The notes below the pieces were generated by a model. That model was not told the DNA's origin. It saw only the letters and a list, made by a program, of their open reading frames with translations, and searched no databases. Of a stretch of 64,000 bases of DNA, positions 50,113 to 60,168 are shown in pieces. The stretch's first letter is position 1; each line of letters opens with the position of its first letter. Source of the stretch: Thauera sp. 28 (GTDB lineage: Bacteria; Pseudomonadota; Gammaproteobacteria; Burkholderiales; Rhodocyclaceae); contig NZ_AMXA01000001.1 of the NCBI RefSeq assembly GCF_000310145.2, positions 62,001 to 126,000 of the forward strand, read 5' to 3'. The translations under genes and the position numbers were made by a program.

Positions 50113-50549
50113 AAGGGCGCCCTCATTACCGAGTCGAAAGCCTTCAACTCCAGGCCGCGCTGCCGGTAGTGGCCCCAGCGCGCGCGCGCGGGTGCCTTGT
50201 CGGCCTCCGTCTGGCCGACGATTTCGATCAGCAGGCGGAAGTGCTCGAAGCCGGGGGGGACGTCGTCGGCGAGGTTGAGCAGCATGTCGGTGTGCGGCCA
50301 GGGGGTAGCGGTACCAGCCTCCGCCAGCACGATAGGGGTTTCGCCGGCGAGTGGCGAGTCGACCGCGACATGAGGCGTGAAGGACTGAGGTTCCCGGGTC
50401 CACAGCAACTGGTCGAAGCGCTTGAGCATCGTGCCATCGGGAAAACGCACCGCTGCCTTGCGCCCGCGCTCGAGCGCCCGCCCGACCAGCTCGCCTACGA
50501 GGGCGAGGCGGTCGGGGGTGTTGTGGTAGAAGTGGATGCGCGTGCCCAT
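50109..50549 (-). CDS. holC: DNA polymerase III chi subunit
   Basis: The 146-residue protein has the HolC pattern: N-terminal TRIHFYHNTPDRLALVGELVGRALERGRKAAV, the central LWTREPQSFTPHV, and C-terminal LLIEIVGQTEADKAPARARWGHYRQRG. Chi links the clamp loader to single-strand binding protein. It follows pepA on the same strand, the common pepA-holC order, with a 23-base gap. The ATG at 50549 is the family start. Confidence 0.9.
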   Translation of the reverse strand: MGTRIHFYHNTPDRLALVGELVGRALERGRKAAVRFPDGTMLKRFDQLLWTREPQSFTPHVAVDSPLAGETPIVLAEAGTATPWPHTDMLLNLADDVPPGFEHFRLLIEIVGQTEADKAPARARWGHYRQRGLELKAFDSVMRAPL

Positions 50550-50572
50550 GCCGGCTGTGGTCTGGCGGCTGC

Positions 50573-52078
50573 TCAGCGCGCTGCTGCCTGAGCGCGGCCG
50601 ATCAGGAAGCCGGACAGCAGCGGTACCGGGCGGCCGGTTGCACCCTTGGCCTCGCCCGACACCCAGGCGGTGCCGGCGATGTCCAGATGCGCCCACTTGT
50701 ACGCCTTGGTGAAGCGCGCGAGGAAGCAGGCTGCGGTAATGGTGCCGGCGTAGCGGCCGCCGATGTTGCCCATGTCCGCAAAGTTGCTCTTGAGCAGCTC
50801 CTGGTACTCGTCCCACAGTGGCAGCTGCCAGGCACGATCGCCAGACTCCGTGCCGCGCTTGAGGAGCTCAGCGGCAAGGTCGTCGTCGTTGGCCAGCAGG
50901 CCGCTGGGGATCTTGCCCAGCGCGACCACGCAGGCGCCGGTGAGGGTGGCGATGTCGATCACGCACTCGGGCTTGAAGCGCTCGGCGTAGGTCAGCGCGT
51001 CGCACAGGATGAGGCGCCCCTCGGCGTCGGTGTTGAGTACCTCGATGGTCTGGCCCGACATCGAGGTGACGACGTCGCCAGGCTTGGTCGCTCCGCCGCC
51101 GGGCATGTTTTCGGTGGTGGGGATGAGGCCGACGAGATTGATCGGCAGACCCATCTGTGCAACCGCCTTGAAGGTGCCGAGCACGCTGGCCGCGCCGCAC
51201 ATGTCGTACTTCATCTCGTCCATCTCGGCTGCGGGCTTGAGCGAGATGCCGCCGGTGTCGAAGGTGATGCCCTTGCCGACCAGTACGATCGGCTTGGCCT
51301 TCGCCTTGCCGCCCTTGTATTCCATGACGATGAACTTGGGCGGCTGGTGCGAGCCGCGGGCCACCGACAGGAAGGAGCCCATGCCGAGCTTCTCCATGTC
51401 GGCCCGTTCGAGCACCTCGACGCCGAACTTGTACTGCTTGCCCAGTGCCTGGGCCGTCTCGGCGAGGTGGGTGGGGGTGCAGATGTTGCCGGGGAGGTTG
51501 CCGAGGTCCTTGGCCAGCGCCATGCCGGTGGCGATTGCGTGCCCTTGCAGTACGGCAGTGTCGAGTTCGGCCGAAAGCTCGCTGCTGACGAGCAGGGTAA
51601 GCTTGCGCGCGCCGCGCTCCTTGCGCGTCTTCTTGCCCTGGTCGGATTTGAGCGCATCGAAGCGGTAGGCGCCGTCGGCGACGATGCGGGCCGCCTGCTG
51701 CAACCGCCACGACAGGCTGCGGCCCTCGAGCTCGATGTCGGCCAGCGCCAGCACAGCATCCTTGGCTGCGCTGCTGCTGATGACCTTGGCCGCTGCGCCG
51801 AGGGCGTCGCGGTAGGCCTTGTCGCCGAAGTCCTCGGCCTTGCCGAGGCTGACCAGCAGCACGCGCTCGGCTTGGGTGCCCGCGAGGTCGGGGATGAGCA
51901 GGGTCGAGCCGGCCTTGTCGTCGAGATCGCCACGCTTGATCAGCGCCGCGATGCGGCCTTCGGTCGCGCCATCCACGGCCGCCGTGAGTGCGCTCAGCTT
52001 GCCGCCAGCGAAGGCGCCCAGCACCAGGAGGCCGGTCTTGAGCTTCGCCGGGCTGCCGGTCTTTATGGTAAATTCCAT
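50573..52078 (-). CDS. pepA: Leucyl aminopeptidase (M17)
   Basis: The 501-residue cytosolic dizinc aminopeptidase begins MEFTIKTGSPAKLK. The M17 signature NTDAEGRL is near residue 350. Metal-site text includes VLVGKGITFDTGGISLKP with the catalytic Lys, MKYDMCGAASVLG, and DIATLTGACVVALG. The ATG at 52078 has AAGGAAAAAGCGG upstream. A sigma-70-like promoter lies about 45 bases before it. It is divergent from lptF. Confidence 0.95.
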   Translation of the reverse strand: MEFTIKTGSPAKLKTGLLVLGAFAGGKLSALTAAVDGATEGRIAALIKRGDLDDKAGSTLLIPDLAGTQAERVLLVSLGKAEDFGDKAYRDALGAAAKVISSSAAKDAVLALADIELEGRSLSWRLQQAARIVADGAYRFDALKSDQGKKTRKERGARKLTLLVSSELSAELDTAVLQGHAIATGMALAKDLGNLPGNICTPTHLAETAQALGKQYKFGVEVLERADMEKLGMGSFLSVARGSHQPPKFIVMEYKGGKAKAKPIVLVGKGITFDTGGISLKPAAEMDEMKYDMCGAASVLGTFKAVAQMGLPINLVGLIPTTENMPGGGATKPGDVVTSMSGQTIEVLNTDAEGRLILCDALTYAERFKPECVIDIATLTGACVVALGKIPSGLLANDDDLAAELLKRGTESGDRAWQLPLWDEYQELLKSNFADMGNIGGRYAGTITAACFLARFTKAYKWAHLDIAGTAWVSGEAKGATGRPVPLLSGFLIGRAQAAAR

Positions 52079-52120
52079 CCGCTTTTTCCTTTGATGAACG
52101 CTTGCTTCGGATCGACGCCG

Positions 52121-52150
52121 ATTATGGCCCGTACCCGAGCAGGGCGTCAA
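52121..52150 (-). promoter_or_regulatory. Sigma-70-like promoter of pepA
   Basis: On the minus strand TTGACG (52150-52145) is 18 bases from CATAAT (52126-52121), about 43 bases upstream of the pepA ATG. Confidence 0.6.
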
Positions 52151-52260
52151 AACCGCCTCCCCGCCACCGCCGTCGTGGCCGCCCCAGCGGCGGTTCCGTC
52201 AACGCTGGCGAGATCCAGACCACAACGCTGTCTTGCAACTCGGTTCCTGACCTTCGCCCG

Positions 52261-53343
52261 ATGATCTTCCGGCGCGCCCTGCAACGGGAATTCGCCCAAA
52301 CGGCAGCCGCGGTGTTCGTGGCGCTGTTCGCGATCCTGATCTCCACCGTCCTCATCCGCTTGCTCGGGCAGGCGGCAGGCGGCCGTGTTCCGGCCGACGC
52401 GGTCATGGCATTGATCGGCTTCGGTGCGCTCGCACAGTTGCCGACGGTGCTGACGCTGACCTTGTTCATCGCCATCCTGGTGTCGTTGTCGCGCAGCTAC
52501 CGCGATTCCGAGATGGTGGTCTGGTTCGCGGCCGGCGTGCCGCTCACGGCCTGGATCCGGCCGGTGCTGATGTTCGCGCTGCCGATGGTGATCGTGATCG
52601 GGGCGGGGGCGCTGTACCTGACGCCCTGGTCGCAGCTCAAGAGCGCCGAGTATCGCCAGTTGCTGGAGAGTCGCGACGACACCCACCGGGTCGCTCCCGG
52701 CGTGTTTCGCGAGTCGTCGAGCGCTCAGCGCGTGTTCTTCGTCGAGGTGGGGGCAGGCGAGGATGGTCGCGTGCGCAATGTGTTCGTCAGCGAGCAGGCG
52801 CGCGATGGCGGGCTTGTCGTCATCGTATCGGCCGAGGGTTTCCTGCGCAGCGACGAGGAGGGGCGTCGCTATGTCGTGCTCGAGAAGGGCAGGCGCTACG
52901 ACGGTCGGCCCGGCACACCCCAGTACAGGGTGATGGAGTTCGAGCGCTATGAGGTCCTGGTCGAACAACGCCAGATGGCGGGGCAGCCGTCGCGTACGCG
53001 CGCCTTGCCAACGGCAGTGCTGCTTGCCCTGGACAGCTCGAGCGCCCTGGGTGAGTTGCTGGCGCGTTTCAGCGCGCCGCTCACCGCGCTGCTGCTTGCC
53101 TTGATGGCGATTCCGCTGTCCTTCGTCAATCCGCGGGCCGGTCGTGCCAACAACATGCTGGTGGCCCTGCTCGTGTACCTTCTCTACAGCAACGCCATCT
53201 CCGTATTCCAGTCCTGGGTCGCGCAGGGTCGAATCGGCTTTACGCTCGGACTCGTGCTGCCGCACCTGGTTGTGGCCGGTGTGCTCGGGCTGTTGTTCTA
53301 CAAGCGGCTGGCAATCTCACCGTTCTGGCGGAGGCGGTCATGA
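52261..53343 (+). CDS. lptF: LPS export ABC transporter permease LptF
   Basis: The 360-residue inner-membrane protein has N-terminal helices (IFRRALQREFAQTAAAVFVALFAIL; LPTVLTLTLFIAILVSLSRSYRDSEMVVWFAAG), a large periplasmic beta-jellyroll region and three C-terminal helices (LTALLLALMAIPLSFVNPR...; SNAISVFQSWVAQG). This is the YjgP/YjgQ family. With LptG and LptB it extracts lipopolysaccharide. The ATG at 52261 fits the family start; the longer frame is discarded. It overlaps lptG by four bases. Confidence 0.93.
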   Translation: MIFRRALQREFAQTAAAVFVALFAILISTVLIRLLGQAAGGRVPADAVMALIGFGALAQLPTVLTLTLFIAILVSLSRSYRDSEMVVWFAAGVPLTAWIRPVLMFALPMVIVIGAGALYLTPWSQLKSAEYRQLLESRDDTHRVAPGVFRESSSAQRVFFVEVGAGEDGRVRNVFVSEQARDGGLVVIVSAEGFLRSDEEGRRYVVLEKGRRYDGRPGTPQYRVMEFERYEVLVEQRQMAGQPSRTRALPTAVLLALDSSSALGELLARFSAPLTALLLALMAIPLSFVNPRAGRANNMLVALLVYLLYSNAISVFQSWVAQGRIGFTLGLVLPHLVVAGVLGLLFYKRLAISPFWRRRS

Positions 53344-54416
53344 GCGGCGTGCTGCTGCGCTATCTGGCGCGCGAGATCCTGTCGGCAACGGCACTTGTCC
53401 TGCTCGCCTTCGTCGGCCTGTTCGCCTTCTTCGACTTCATCAACGAGCTCGAGGATGTGGGCAAGGGGGGCTACACGCTCTACCAGGCCTTCGTCTATGT
53501 GCTGCTGAGCCTGCCCGCGCTGGTCTACGAGTTGATGCCGATCGCGGTGCTGATCGGTAGCCTGTATGCGCTCGCAACCCTGGCGCGGCACTCCGAGATC
53601 ACGGTGATGCGTGCCTCGGGCATGTCCAATCTGGTGCTGATGCGTACGCTGGGCCTGATTGGCGGGGTGTTCGTGGCGTTCACCTTCCTCGTCGGCGAGT
53701 ATCTCGCGCCGCCCGCTGCGACCGCGGCGCAGGAGTGGAAGCTCAACGCAACCAATGCCACCGTGTCGCAGCAGTTGCGCTCCGGGCTGTGGGTCAAGGA
53801 TGGGCGCCTGGTGATCAACGTGCGCACGCTGATGCCCGATCGCAGCATGCGCAATGCCCGGGTCTACACCTTCAACGACAACTACGAGCTGGTATCGATT
53901 GCCGAGGCCAAGCGCGGCGTGTATGACGGTTCAGGCGAATGGAAGCTGCTCGAGGTGTCACGCACCCGCTTCCTGGGCGATCGTACCGAGGTCGAGGTGC
54001 TGCCCGAGATCGGCTGGCGATCGGATCTGACGCCGGAGGTGCTCGGCGTACTGATGGTGTCGCCGGAGCACATGCCCTTCGACAAGCTGTGGGCCTACAT
54101 CAGCCACCTGCGTGACAACAACCAGAGTGCCGATCGTTTCGAGATCGCGCTGTGGAAGAAGGTGGTGTATCCGTTCGCGGTGCTGGTGATGATGGCACTG
54201 GCGATGCCCTTCGGCTTCATTCATGATCGCATGGGCGGCGCGAGTGCGCGCATCTTCGTCGGCGTGATGCTCGGCGTTGCCTTCCATCTGCTCAACGGCC
54301 TGTTCTCGAATCTTGGCATGATCAACGCTTGGCCGCCCCTGCTTGCGGCGCTTACGCCCAGCCTGATCTTCCTGGCTGCGGCAGGCTACATGCTGCATCG
54401 CGTCGAGCGGCGCTGA
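53340..54416 (+). CDS. lptG: LPS export ABC transporter permease LptG
   Basis: The 358-residue YjgP/YjgQ-family permease begins SGVLLRYLAREILSATALVLLAFVGLFAFFDFINE. It has the cytoplasmic coupling text LATLARHSEITVMRASGMS, the periplasmic domain, and the C-terminal helices with LAMPFGFIHDRMGGASARIFVGV. It is the partner of LptF, translationally coupled by ATGA. A bidirectional terminator follows. Confidence 0.93.
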   Translation: MSGVLLRYLAREILSATALVLLAFVGLFAFFDFINELEDVGKGGYTLYQAFVYVLLSLPALVYELMPIAVLIGSLYALATLARHSEITVMRASGMSNLVLMRTLGLIGGVFVAFTFLVGEYLAPPAATAAQEWKLNATNATVSQQLRSGLWVKDGRLVINVRTLMPDRSMRNARVYTFNDNYELVSIAEAKRGVYDGSGEWKLLEVSRTRFLGDRTEVEVLPEIGWRSDLTPEVLGVLMVSPEHMPFDKLWAYISHLRDNNQSADRFEIALWKKVVYPFAVLVMMALAMPFGFIHDRMGGASARIFVGVMLGVAFHLLNGLFSNLGMINAWPPLLAALTPSLIFLAAAGYMLHRVERR

Positions 54417-54491
54417 CGAGGGTTTGCGTCGCGGACCGGGCGCCGGGCTGCTGGAGATGATGGCGCGCGCGAAAACGGGATGCGCAAAAAC

Positions 54492-54517
54492 AAAAAACGG
54501 GCCGAAGCCCGTTTTTT
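54492..54517. terminator. Bidirectional terminator between lptG and rplS
   Basis: Perfect 11-base arms AAAAAACGGGC and GCCCGTTTTTT enclose CGAA. The A/T ends give a T run in both directions. Confidence 0.92.
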
Positions 54518-54541
54518 GTCGTCTTGCCGGATAACCGGCAA

Positions 54542-54943
54542 TCAGCCTTGCTGCTGGGCAGCGCGCCGTGCAGCGACCGCCTTGTAGTCCAGCTTTTCCT
54601 TGATACGAGCCGACTTGCCCGAACGCTGGCGCAGGTAGTAGAGCTTGGCGCGGCGGACGTCGCCGCGGCGCTTCACTTCAACGCCGGCGACCAGCGGCGA
54701 GTAGGTCTGGAACGTACGCTCGACGCCTTCGCCCGAGGAGATCTTGCGGACGATGAAGGACGAGTTCAGGCCACGGTTGCGCTTGGCGATGACGACGCCT
54801 TCATAGGCCTGCAGACGCTCGCGGTTGCCTTCCTTGACCTTCACCTGGACGATCACGGTGTCGCCGGGACCGAACTCGGGGATGGTCTTGCCTTCGGAAA
54901 CGCGGGCGATCTCTTCTTGTTCGAGTTGCTGAAGCAGGTTCAT
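54542..54943 (-). CDS. rplS: 50S ribosomal protein L19
   Basis: The 133-residue protein shows the L19 pattern: [63 protein letters not shown] and [28 protein letters not shown]. It is the last gene of the rpsP-rimM-trmD-rplS operon, 98 bases after trmD, and ends at the shared terminator. Confidence 0.97.
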   Translation of the reverse strand: MNLLQQLEQEEIARVSEGKTIPEFGPGDTVIVQVKVKEGNRERLQAYEGVVIAKRNRGLNSSFIVRKISSGEGVERTFQTYSPLVAGVEVKRRGDVRRAKLYYLRQRSGKSARIKEKLDYKAVAARRAAQQQG

Positions 54944-55041
54944 TGGACTAACTCCATCTATGTTATCGGCCTCTGCCTTGTTGCATCGGCCTGGCAGCAG
55001 AGCAGGTCGAAACCTGATGCCTGCCGTTTGTGATCGGGCTT

Positions 55042-55881
55042 TCAGACACCCTGCGCATGCAGGTCGCCTTTTGCCCCGGCTTGCTCCTGCCTGAACTCGT
55101 CAAGCAGTTTCAATTCGGTCTTGCTCAGTGGCCGCGCAGCCAGCAATTCGGGCCGGCGCAGCCAGGTGCGGCCCAGGGACTGCTTCAGCCGCCAGCGGCG
55201 GATCGCAGCATGGTTGCCCGACAGCAGCACGTCGGGCACGCGTTCGTTCTCGTACAGCTCTGGCCGCGTGTAATGCGGACAGTCCAGCAGGCCGTCGGCG
55301 AAGGAGTCCTCCTGTGCCGATCCGGCGGTATTCAGTGCGCCGGGCAACTGGCGCACGATTGCATCGAGCAGCACCATCGCCGGCAGTTCCCCACCCGACA
55401 GCACGAAGTCGCCGAGCGAGAGTTCTTCGTCGACCTCGCGATCGATCAGGCGCTGGTCAACGCCTTCGTAGCGACCGCACAGCAACACCAGGCCCGCCTC
55501 TGCCGCCAACTCCATCACTACCGCCTGGTCCAGCCGGCGCCCCTGAGGCGACAGGTAGATCACCCGGGCCTGCTTGCCCGTGGCTGCGTGCTGTGCCGCG
55601 CGCGCAGCGGCGATCGACTGTGCCAGCGGCTCGGCAAGCATCACCATGCCCGGCCCGCCACCGTAGGGACGGTCATCGACCGTGCGGTGCGGGTCGTGGG
55701 TGTAGTCGCGCGGGTTGTGGAACCCGAGTTCGTACAGCCCCTTGTCCTTCGCTCGCCGCGTGATGCCGCTTGCCGTGAGGGCAGAGAACATCTCGGGGAA
55801 GAGCGTGATCACGTCGTAGCGACGCTGGCCACCTTCTATGCCGGCAGACCGCCCCGCATCCTCCTGGCTGACGTCTACCAA
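55042..55881 (-). CDS. trmD: tRNA (guanine-37-N1)-methyltransferase
   Basis: The SPOUT-fold enzyme makes m1G37 using SAM. Core text is [78 protein letters not shown] and the C-terminal [29 protein letters not shown]. The start is uncertain: TTG at 55881, with GGGAGA upstream and a 7-base overlap with rimM, gives 279 residues, about 20 more than many relatives before [10 protein letters not shown] later GTG is possible. Confidence 0.93.
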   Translation of the reverse strand: MVDVSQEDAGRSAGIEGGQRRYDVITLFPEMFSALTASGITRRAKDKGLYELGFHNPRDYTHDPHRTVDDRPYGGGPGMVMLAEPLAQSIAAARAAQHAATGKQARVIYLSPQGRRLDQAVVMELAAEAGLVLLCGRYEGVDQRLIDREVDEELSLGDFVLSGGELPAMVLLDAIVRQLPGALNTAGSAQEDSFADGLLDCPHYTRPELYENERVPDVLLSGNHAAIRRWRLKQSLGRTWLRRPELLAARPLSKTELKLLDEFRQEQAGAKGDLHAQGV

Positions 55882-56393
55882 TCTTTCTCCCAGCTCACCC
55901 GGATATGCCGGGCGGCGAGGTCAACGTCGAGCACGTAGGCGGCGACGAAGGGAATCAGCCGTTCGACGGCATCTTCGCCCGCGCCTTCGCGCACCTGCAA
56001 CACGTCGTGGGCACCGGTCGACAACAGTCCACTGACGACGCCAAGGGCCTCGCCTGCCTCGTTATCGACCGTGAGCCCGACAAGGTCGCCCCAGTAGTAC
56101 TCGCCGTCTTCGGTTGCGGGCAGGGCTTCGCGTGGAGCGGCGATGTAGAAGCCGTTGATCGCCTCGGCCGCGTTACGGTCGGGGACTTCGGCCAGCGTGG
56201 CAACCAGTCCCTTGCCGTGCGTGCGGCAGGCGCTCAGCGTGTATTGCTTCCACTGCGCTGCAGGCGCATTGTCGTCACGACTCAGCCACCAGTGCGACAT
56301 CTTGCGCCAGGCAGCGGGGTCGTCGCCGAAGGGATGGATCTTGATCCAGCCCTGAACGCCAAAAGGGGCGACGATGCGCCCCAGTACGATCAT
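55875..56393 (-). CDS. rimM: Ribosome maturation factor RimM
   Basis: The 172-residue protein has the RimM N-terminal motif [24 protein letters not shown] and the PRC-barrel half ([51 protein letters not shown]). It binds S19 and assists 30S maturation. The ATG at 56393 fits the family start. It lies between rpsP (31-base gap) and trmD (overlap). Confidence 0.95.
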   Translation of the reverse strand: MIVLGRIVAPFGVQGWIKIHPFGDDPAAWRKMSHWWLSRDDNAPAAQWKQYTLSACRTHGKGLVATLAEVPDRNAAEAINGFYIAAPREALPATEDGEYYWGDLVGLTVDNEAGEALGVVSGLLSTGAHDVLQVREGAGEDAVERLIPFVAAYVLDVDLAARHIRVSWEKDW

Positions 56394-56424
56394 GCCGTAT
56401 TCCGCCGTAGCAGACTGGCGCTGA

Positions 56425-56676
56425 TCAGGCTGCGGCCTTGGCGGCCTGCTTGACCAGACGGGCGACCGTCGGCGACAGCTGGGCGCCGTTCTGCTCCCAG
56501 TAGGCCAGGCGCTCGGTGTTGACCACGAGGCCCTTTTCGGCGCCCGAGGCGATCGGGTTGTAGTAGCCAACGCGCTCGATGAAGCGACCGTCGCGGCGGT
56601 TGCGCGAATCGGCAACAACCATGTTGAAGAACGGGCGCTTTTTGGCGCCACCACGGGCAAGGCGAATGACGACCAT
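56425..56676 (-). CDS. rpsP: 30S ribosomal protein S16
   Basis: The 83-residue protein begins [41 protein letters not shown], the S16 signature, and ends with [28 protein letters not shown] precedes the ATG. It is the first gene of the rpsP-rimM-trmD-rplS operon and has its own consensus-like promoter. Confidence 0.97.
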   Translation of the reverse strand: MVVIRLARGGAKKRPFFNMVVADSRNRRDGRFIERVGYYNPIASGAEKGLVVNTERLAYWEQNGAQLSPTVARLVKQAAKAAA

Positions 56677-56712
56677 CTGATTTTCCTGATCGGTAGATGC
56701 GAAAAACGTCGG

Positions 56713-56741
56713 ATTATATGGGAACGTTCCCGCAAGAGCAA
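56713..56741 (-). promoter_or_regulatory. Sigma-70 promoter of the rpsP operon
   Basis: On the minus strand TTGCTC (56741-56736) is 17 bases from a perfect TATAAT (56718-56713), 37 bases before the rpsP ATG. Confidence 0.75.
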
Positions 56742-56864
56742 GGACTTGCACGTCTTTCCTTCTGCCGTTCATGGTCTGGCAGCATGCTCGATGGTCGTGC
56801 TCTGCGTGCGCGCGGCGATCCCACAAGCGGCTAGAATGCAGGTCGAGCCCGTTGATTGAGCAGG

Positions 56865-58382
56865 ATGATGGACGACCCTCGAGCACTTTCCGATGCCTTG
56901 CAGGCGCTGAGCGACTGGCTGGGTGGCGAGCCGGCTGACGATCCTGCGGCGGATCTCGTTGCGCTCAAGCGCCACATGCCGATCCTGGCTGCGCCGGGCA
57001 TCGCGGCCGAGCGCAAGCAGGTGCTGGTCGATGAGGTGTCCGAGCGGGTGATGGACCTGGCAGAGCGCTTGCGTCCGCAGTTGCTTGCGGCCCACCTGCC
57101 GCTCGCCGCCACCGTGTTCGAGCTTACCGAGCAGGTCTGTGTCGCCCTGCTCGATGTTGCGGGGGCCTACGCAGAGCTGGTCGATGCCGGCCGGCGCTCG
57201 CTGCTGAGGGCCAGCGCTGCGCGCCAGACGCTGGCTGCCAGTGCGCTCGGACTCGTCACCGAGGCCTGCGCGCTGTCGGGACTCGCAGCCATGCAGACGC
57301 CCGCAGGTTGCTGGCGTCTGGCGCACCGACTGGCGAGCGCGGTCGATCTTGCGGCAGGCGAGGCCAGCGCAGCACGCACTGCCTATCTCCGCCTTCTTGC
57401 GGTCGCGGTTTCGCAGCCCGAGGGGCTTACTGCGCGCGAGCTTGCCTGGTTGTTCGATTTTCTCGATGAGCGCGTCCTCGCGGTCGCCTTGCTGGCGCCC
57501 GATGCAGCGACCGAAGGCGGTGCCGTGTGGTGGATCGATCCCGGCGCCGACGCGCCGCCGGTGGCGCTTGCCCGTCGCGCAGTACCCGCGGAACTGCTGG
57601 CCGAAGGGCGGGCGTGGGCGTTCAACCCGAGGGCGATGGCACAGAAGCTCAGCGAGTGCATCGACTGGGTAACAGCACACATGACTGCGGCTGAGTTGGC
57701 AGGCAGCAGTTGCGATATCGAGCCGCTCGCAGCGGAGGAGGGGGGATTTCCTGCCGGGCTTGCGCCGCTGGAGATGCTTGCCTTGCTGCGTCGCCTGCGC
57801 ATGCACTGGATGGCAACACCGGTGCGCGAGCAGCCGCGGCGGGCGCAGCAGTACGTCATCCAGGTCAGCGTTGGCCTCAAGACCGTGTGGGAGCTCGGAT
57901 GTGGGTTGCGCGAGCAGGGGCGGGTGCACGAGTGGGTGGTGCTGAACGAGAGCCCCGGTGGTTACGCGATCATGAGCGCTGCGGGTGTCGATTGCGAGGT
58001 CGAGGCGGGCAGTGCGGTGGCGCTGCGGCGCGAGCCCGGGCAGCCGTGGTCGGTATGCGTCGTGCGTTGGGTGCGCAGCGAGCATCCCGGACAGCTTGAA
58101 CTCGGTCTGCAACTCATCGGCCCTTCATTCCAGTCCGTGAAGGTTGGTTTCCGCGGCACGGCGGCGCTCCATCCTTCACCAGCGCTTTCTCTGCCGGTCA
58201 TGGAGCCGGTGCGGCGGCATCCGGCGATGCTGGCGCTGGCTGGTACCTACGCATCGCGGCGCTTTGTGTTCGTACGCGATTTGGGGCATGTCTATGTGGC
58301 ACAGGCGCGCGCGCTGGGCCTGGACATGCAGACGCCCAGCGTCGAACTGTTCCAGTACGAGATCGACCCCTATCCGATCTGA
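56865..58382 (+). CDS. Large PilZ-like protein of unknown role
   Basis: The protein of about 505 residues is soluble and mostly helical in its first 300 residues, with no recognised domain there. Residues about 325-430 look like a PilZ c-di-GMP-binding barrel: [21 protein letters not shown], then the (D/N)xSxxG-like [10 protein letters not shown], then [22 protein letters not shown] and LELGLQLIG. The leading RxxxR motif is incomplete (PRRAQQY), so binding is doubtful. A C-terminal extension of about 75 residues follows. Two ATGs (56865, 56868) and a TTG at 56856 are possible starts; ribosome sites are weak. It is divergent from rpsP and may be an effector of c-di-GMP signalling. Confidence 0.65.
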   Translation: MMDDPRALSDALQALSDWLGGEPADDPAADLVALKRHMPILAAPGIAAERKQVLVDEVSERVMDLAERLRPQLLAAHLPLAATVFELTEQVCVALLDVAGAYAELVDAGRRSLLRASAARQTLAASALGLVTEACALSGLAAMQTPAGCWRLAHRLASAVDLAAGEASAARTAYLRLLAVAVSQPEGLTARELAWLFDFLDERVLAVALLAPDAATEGGAVWWIDPGADAPPVALARRAVPAELLAEGRAWAFNPRAMAQKLSECIDWVTAHMTAAELAGSSCDIEPLAAEEGGFPAGLAPLEMLALLRRLRMHWMATPVREQPRRAQQYVIQVSVGLKTVWELGCGLREQGRVHEWVVLNESPGGYAIMSAAGVDCEVEAGSAVALRREPGQPWSVCVVRWVRSEHPGQLELGLQLIGPSFQSVKVGFRGTAALHPSPALSLPVMEPVRRHPAMLALAGTYASRRFVFVRDLGHVYVAQARALGLDMQTPSVELFQYEIDPYPI

Positions 58383-59413
<1,031 letters not shown>

Positions 59414-59529
59414 GCGCGCGCGGCACGTGCACGCCCCTGTGCATGCGTAGTGGCCGGTTCAAGATTTTCGCGAGTCGTGGGCACAGCCGATCATGATGAC
59501 GTCCTGCGCCCGGCGGGCGATCCTGTCTC

Positions 59530-59555
59530 CAGAGATCGGTCATGGCCGATCTCTG
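59530..59555. promoter_or_regulatory. Inverted repeat, possible operator before the cytochrome P460 gene
   Basis: Ten-base perfect arms CAGAGATCGG and CCGATCTCTG flank TCATGG. A -10-like TATACG begins at 59560 right after it, so a protein bound to the repeat would cover the -35 region. There is no T run, so a terminator is less likely. Confidence 0.45.
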
Positions 59556-59606
59556 CACATATACGATGCCGACCTCGCGTCGGCCACCTGTGAGAGAGAG
59601 ACCCAC

Positions 59607-60089
59607 ATGAAAATCCTGATTCTCGCCGGCTGCATCGCCGGCTGTCTGACCGCACCCGTATTCGCCGCGCAGGACACCAGCGACATCGCCGCTCCCGAAG
59701 GTTACCGCAGCTGGTTCCACCATCATTCGACGCTGAACATGCAGGGCCACGAGCCAGAGGGCAACGTCGGCATCCAGCATGTCTATGCCAACCCAGCAGC
59801 CGTCGCCGGCTTGAAGGCGGGCAAGTTCGAGGACGGTGCGACCTTCGTCGTCGACCGCTTCGCCTACGTCGAGGGCCTCAATAGCTCGATCTCGCAGGGC
59901 AAGCTCAAGGTCGTGGCAGTGATGATCAAGGATGCCGCGAAATACCCCGGAACCGGCGGCTGGGGATTCCAGGCCTTCAAGGGCGGCGATCCGAACGTCA
60001 AGGCCGTCAAGGACGGCGGCACAGCTTGCTTCTCCTGCCACATTCCGTACCAGGACAACGATTTCGTCATCACGCGCAACGCGGACTAA
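59607..60089 (+). CDS. Cytochrome P460 family periplasmic haem protein
   Basis: The 160-residue protein has a signal peptide (1-20, ending VFAA). The P460 domain begins APEGYRSWFHHHSTLNM and includes YANPAAVAGLKAGKFEDGATFVVDRF. The haem motif CFSCH is near residue 144 in GTACFSCHIPYQDNDFV. P460 proteins oxidise hydroxylamine or bind NO, though many relatives lack the Lys cross-link and have an unknown role. A possible cross-linking Lys cannot be assigned by eye. It is a single gene, convergent with leuA. Confidence 0.82.
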   Translation: MKILILAGCIAGCLTAPVFAAQDTSDIAAPEGYRSWFHHHSTLNMQGHEPEGNVGIQHVYANPAAVAGLKAGKFEDGATFVVDRFAYVEGLNSSISQGKLKVVAVMIKDAAKYPGTGGWGFQAFKGGDPNVKAVKDGGTACFSCHIPYQDNDFVITRNAD

Positions 60090-60168
60090 GGACGGGCCGC
60101 GCCCGGCACGCCGGAGGGTCAGCCGCGAACGGGCCCTCCGAGCGGAACTGCAGGCGTCCTGTGCTCCG

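Noticed and set aside
60105..60145. Hairpin CGGAGGG...CCCTCCG between the P460 gene and leuA as a terminator
   Set aside because: Arms of only seven bases, a loop of about 15 bases and no T run on either side.
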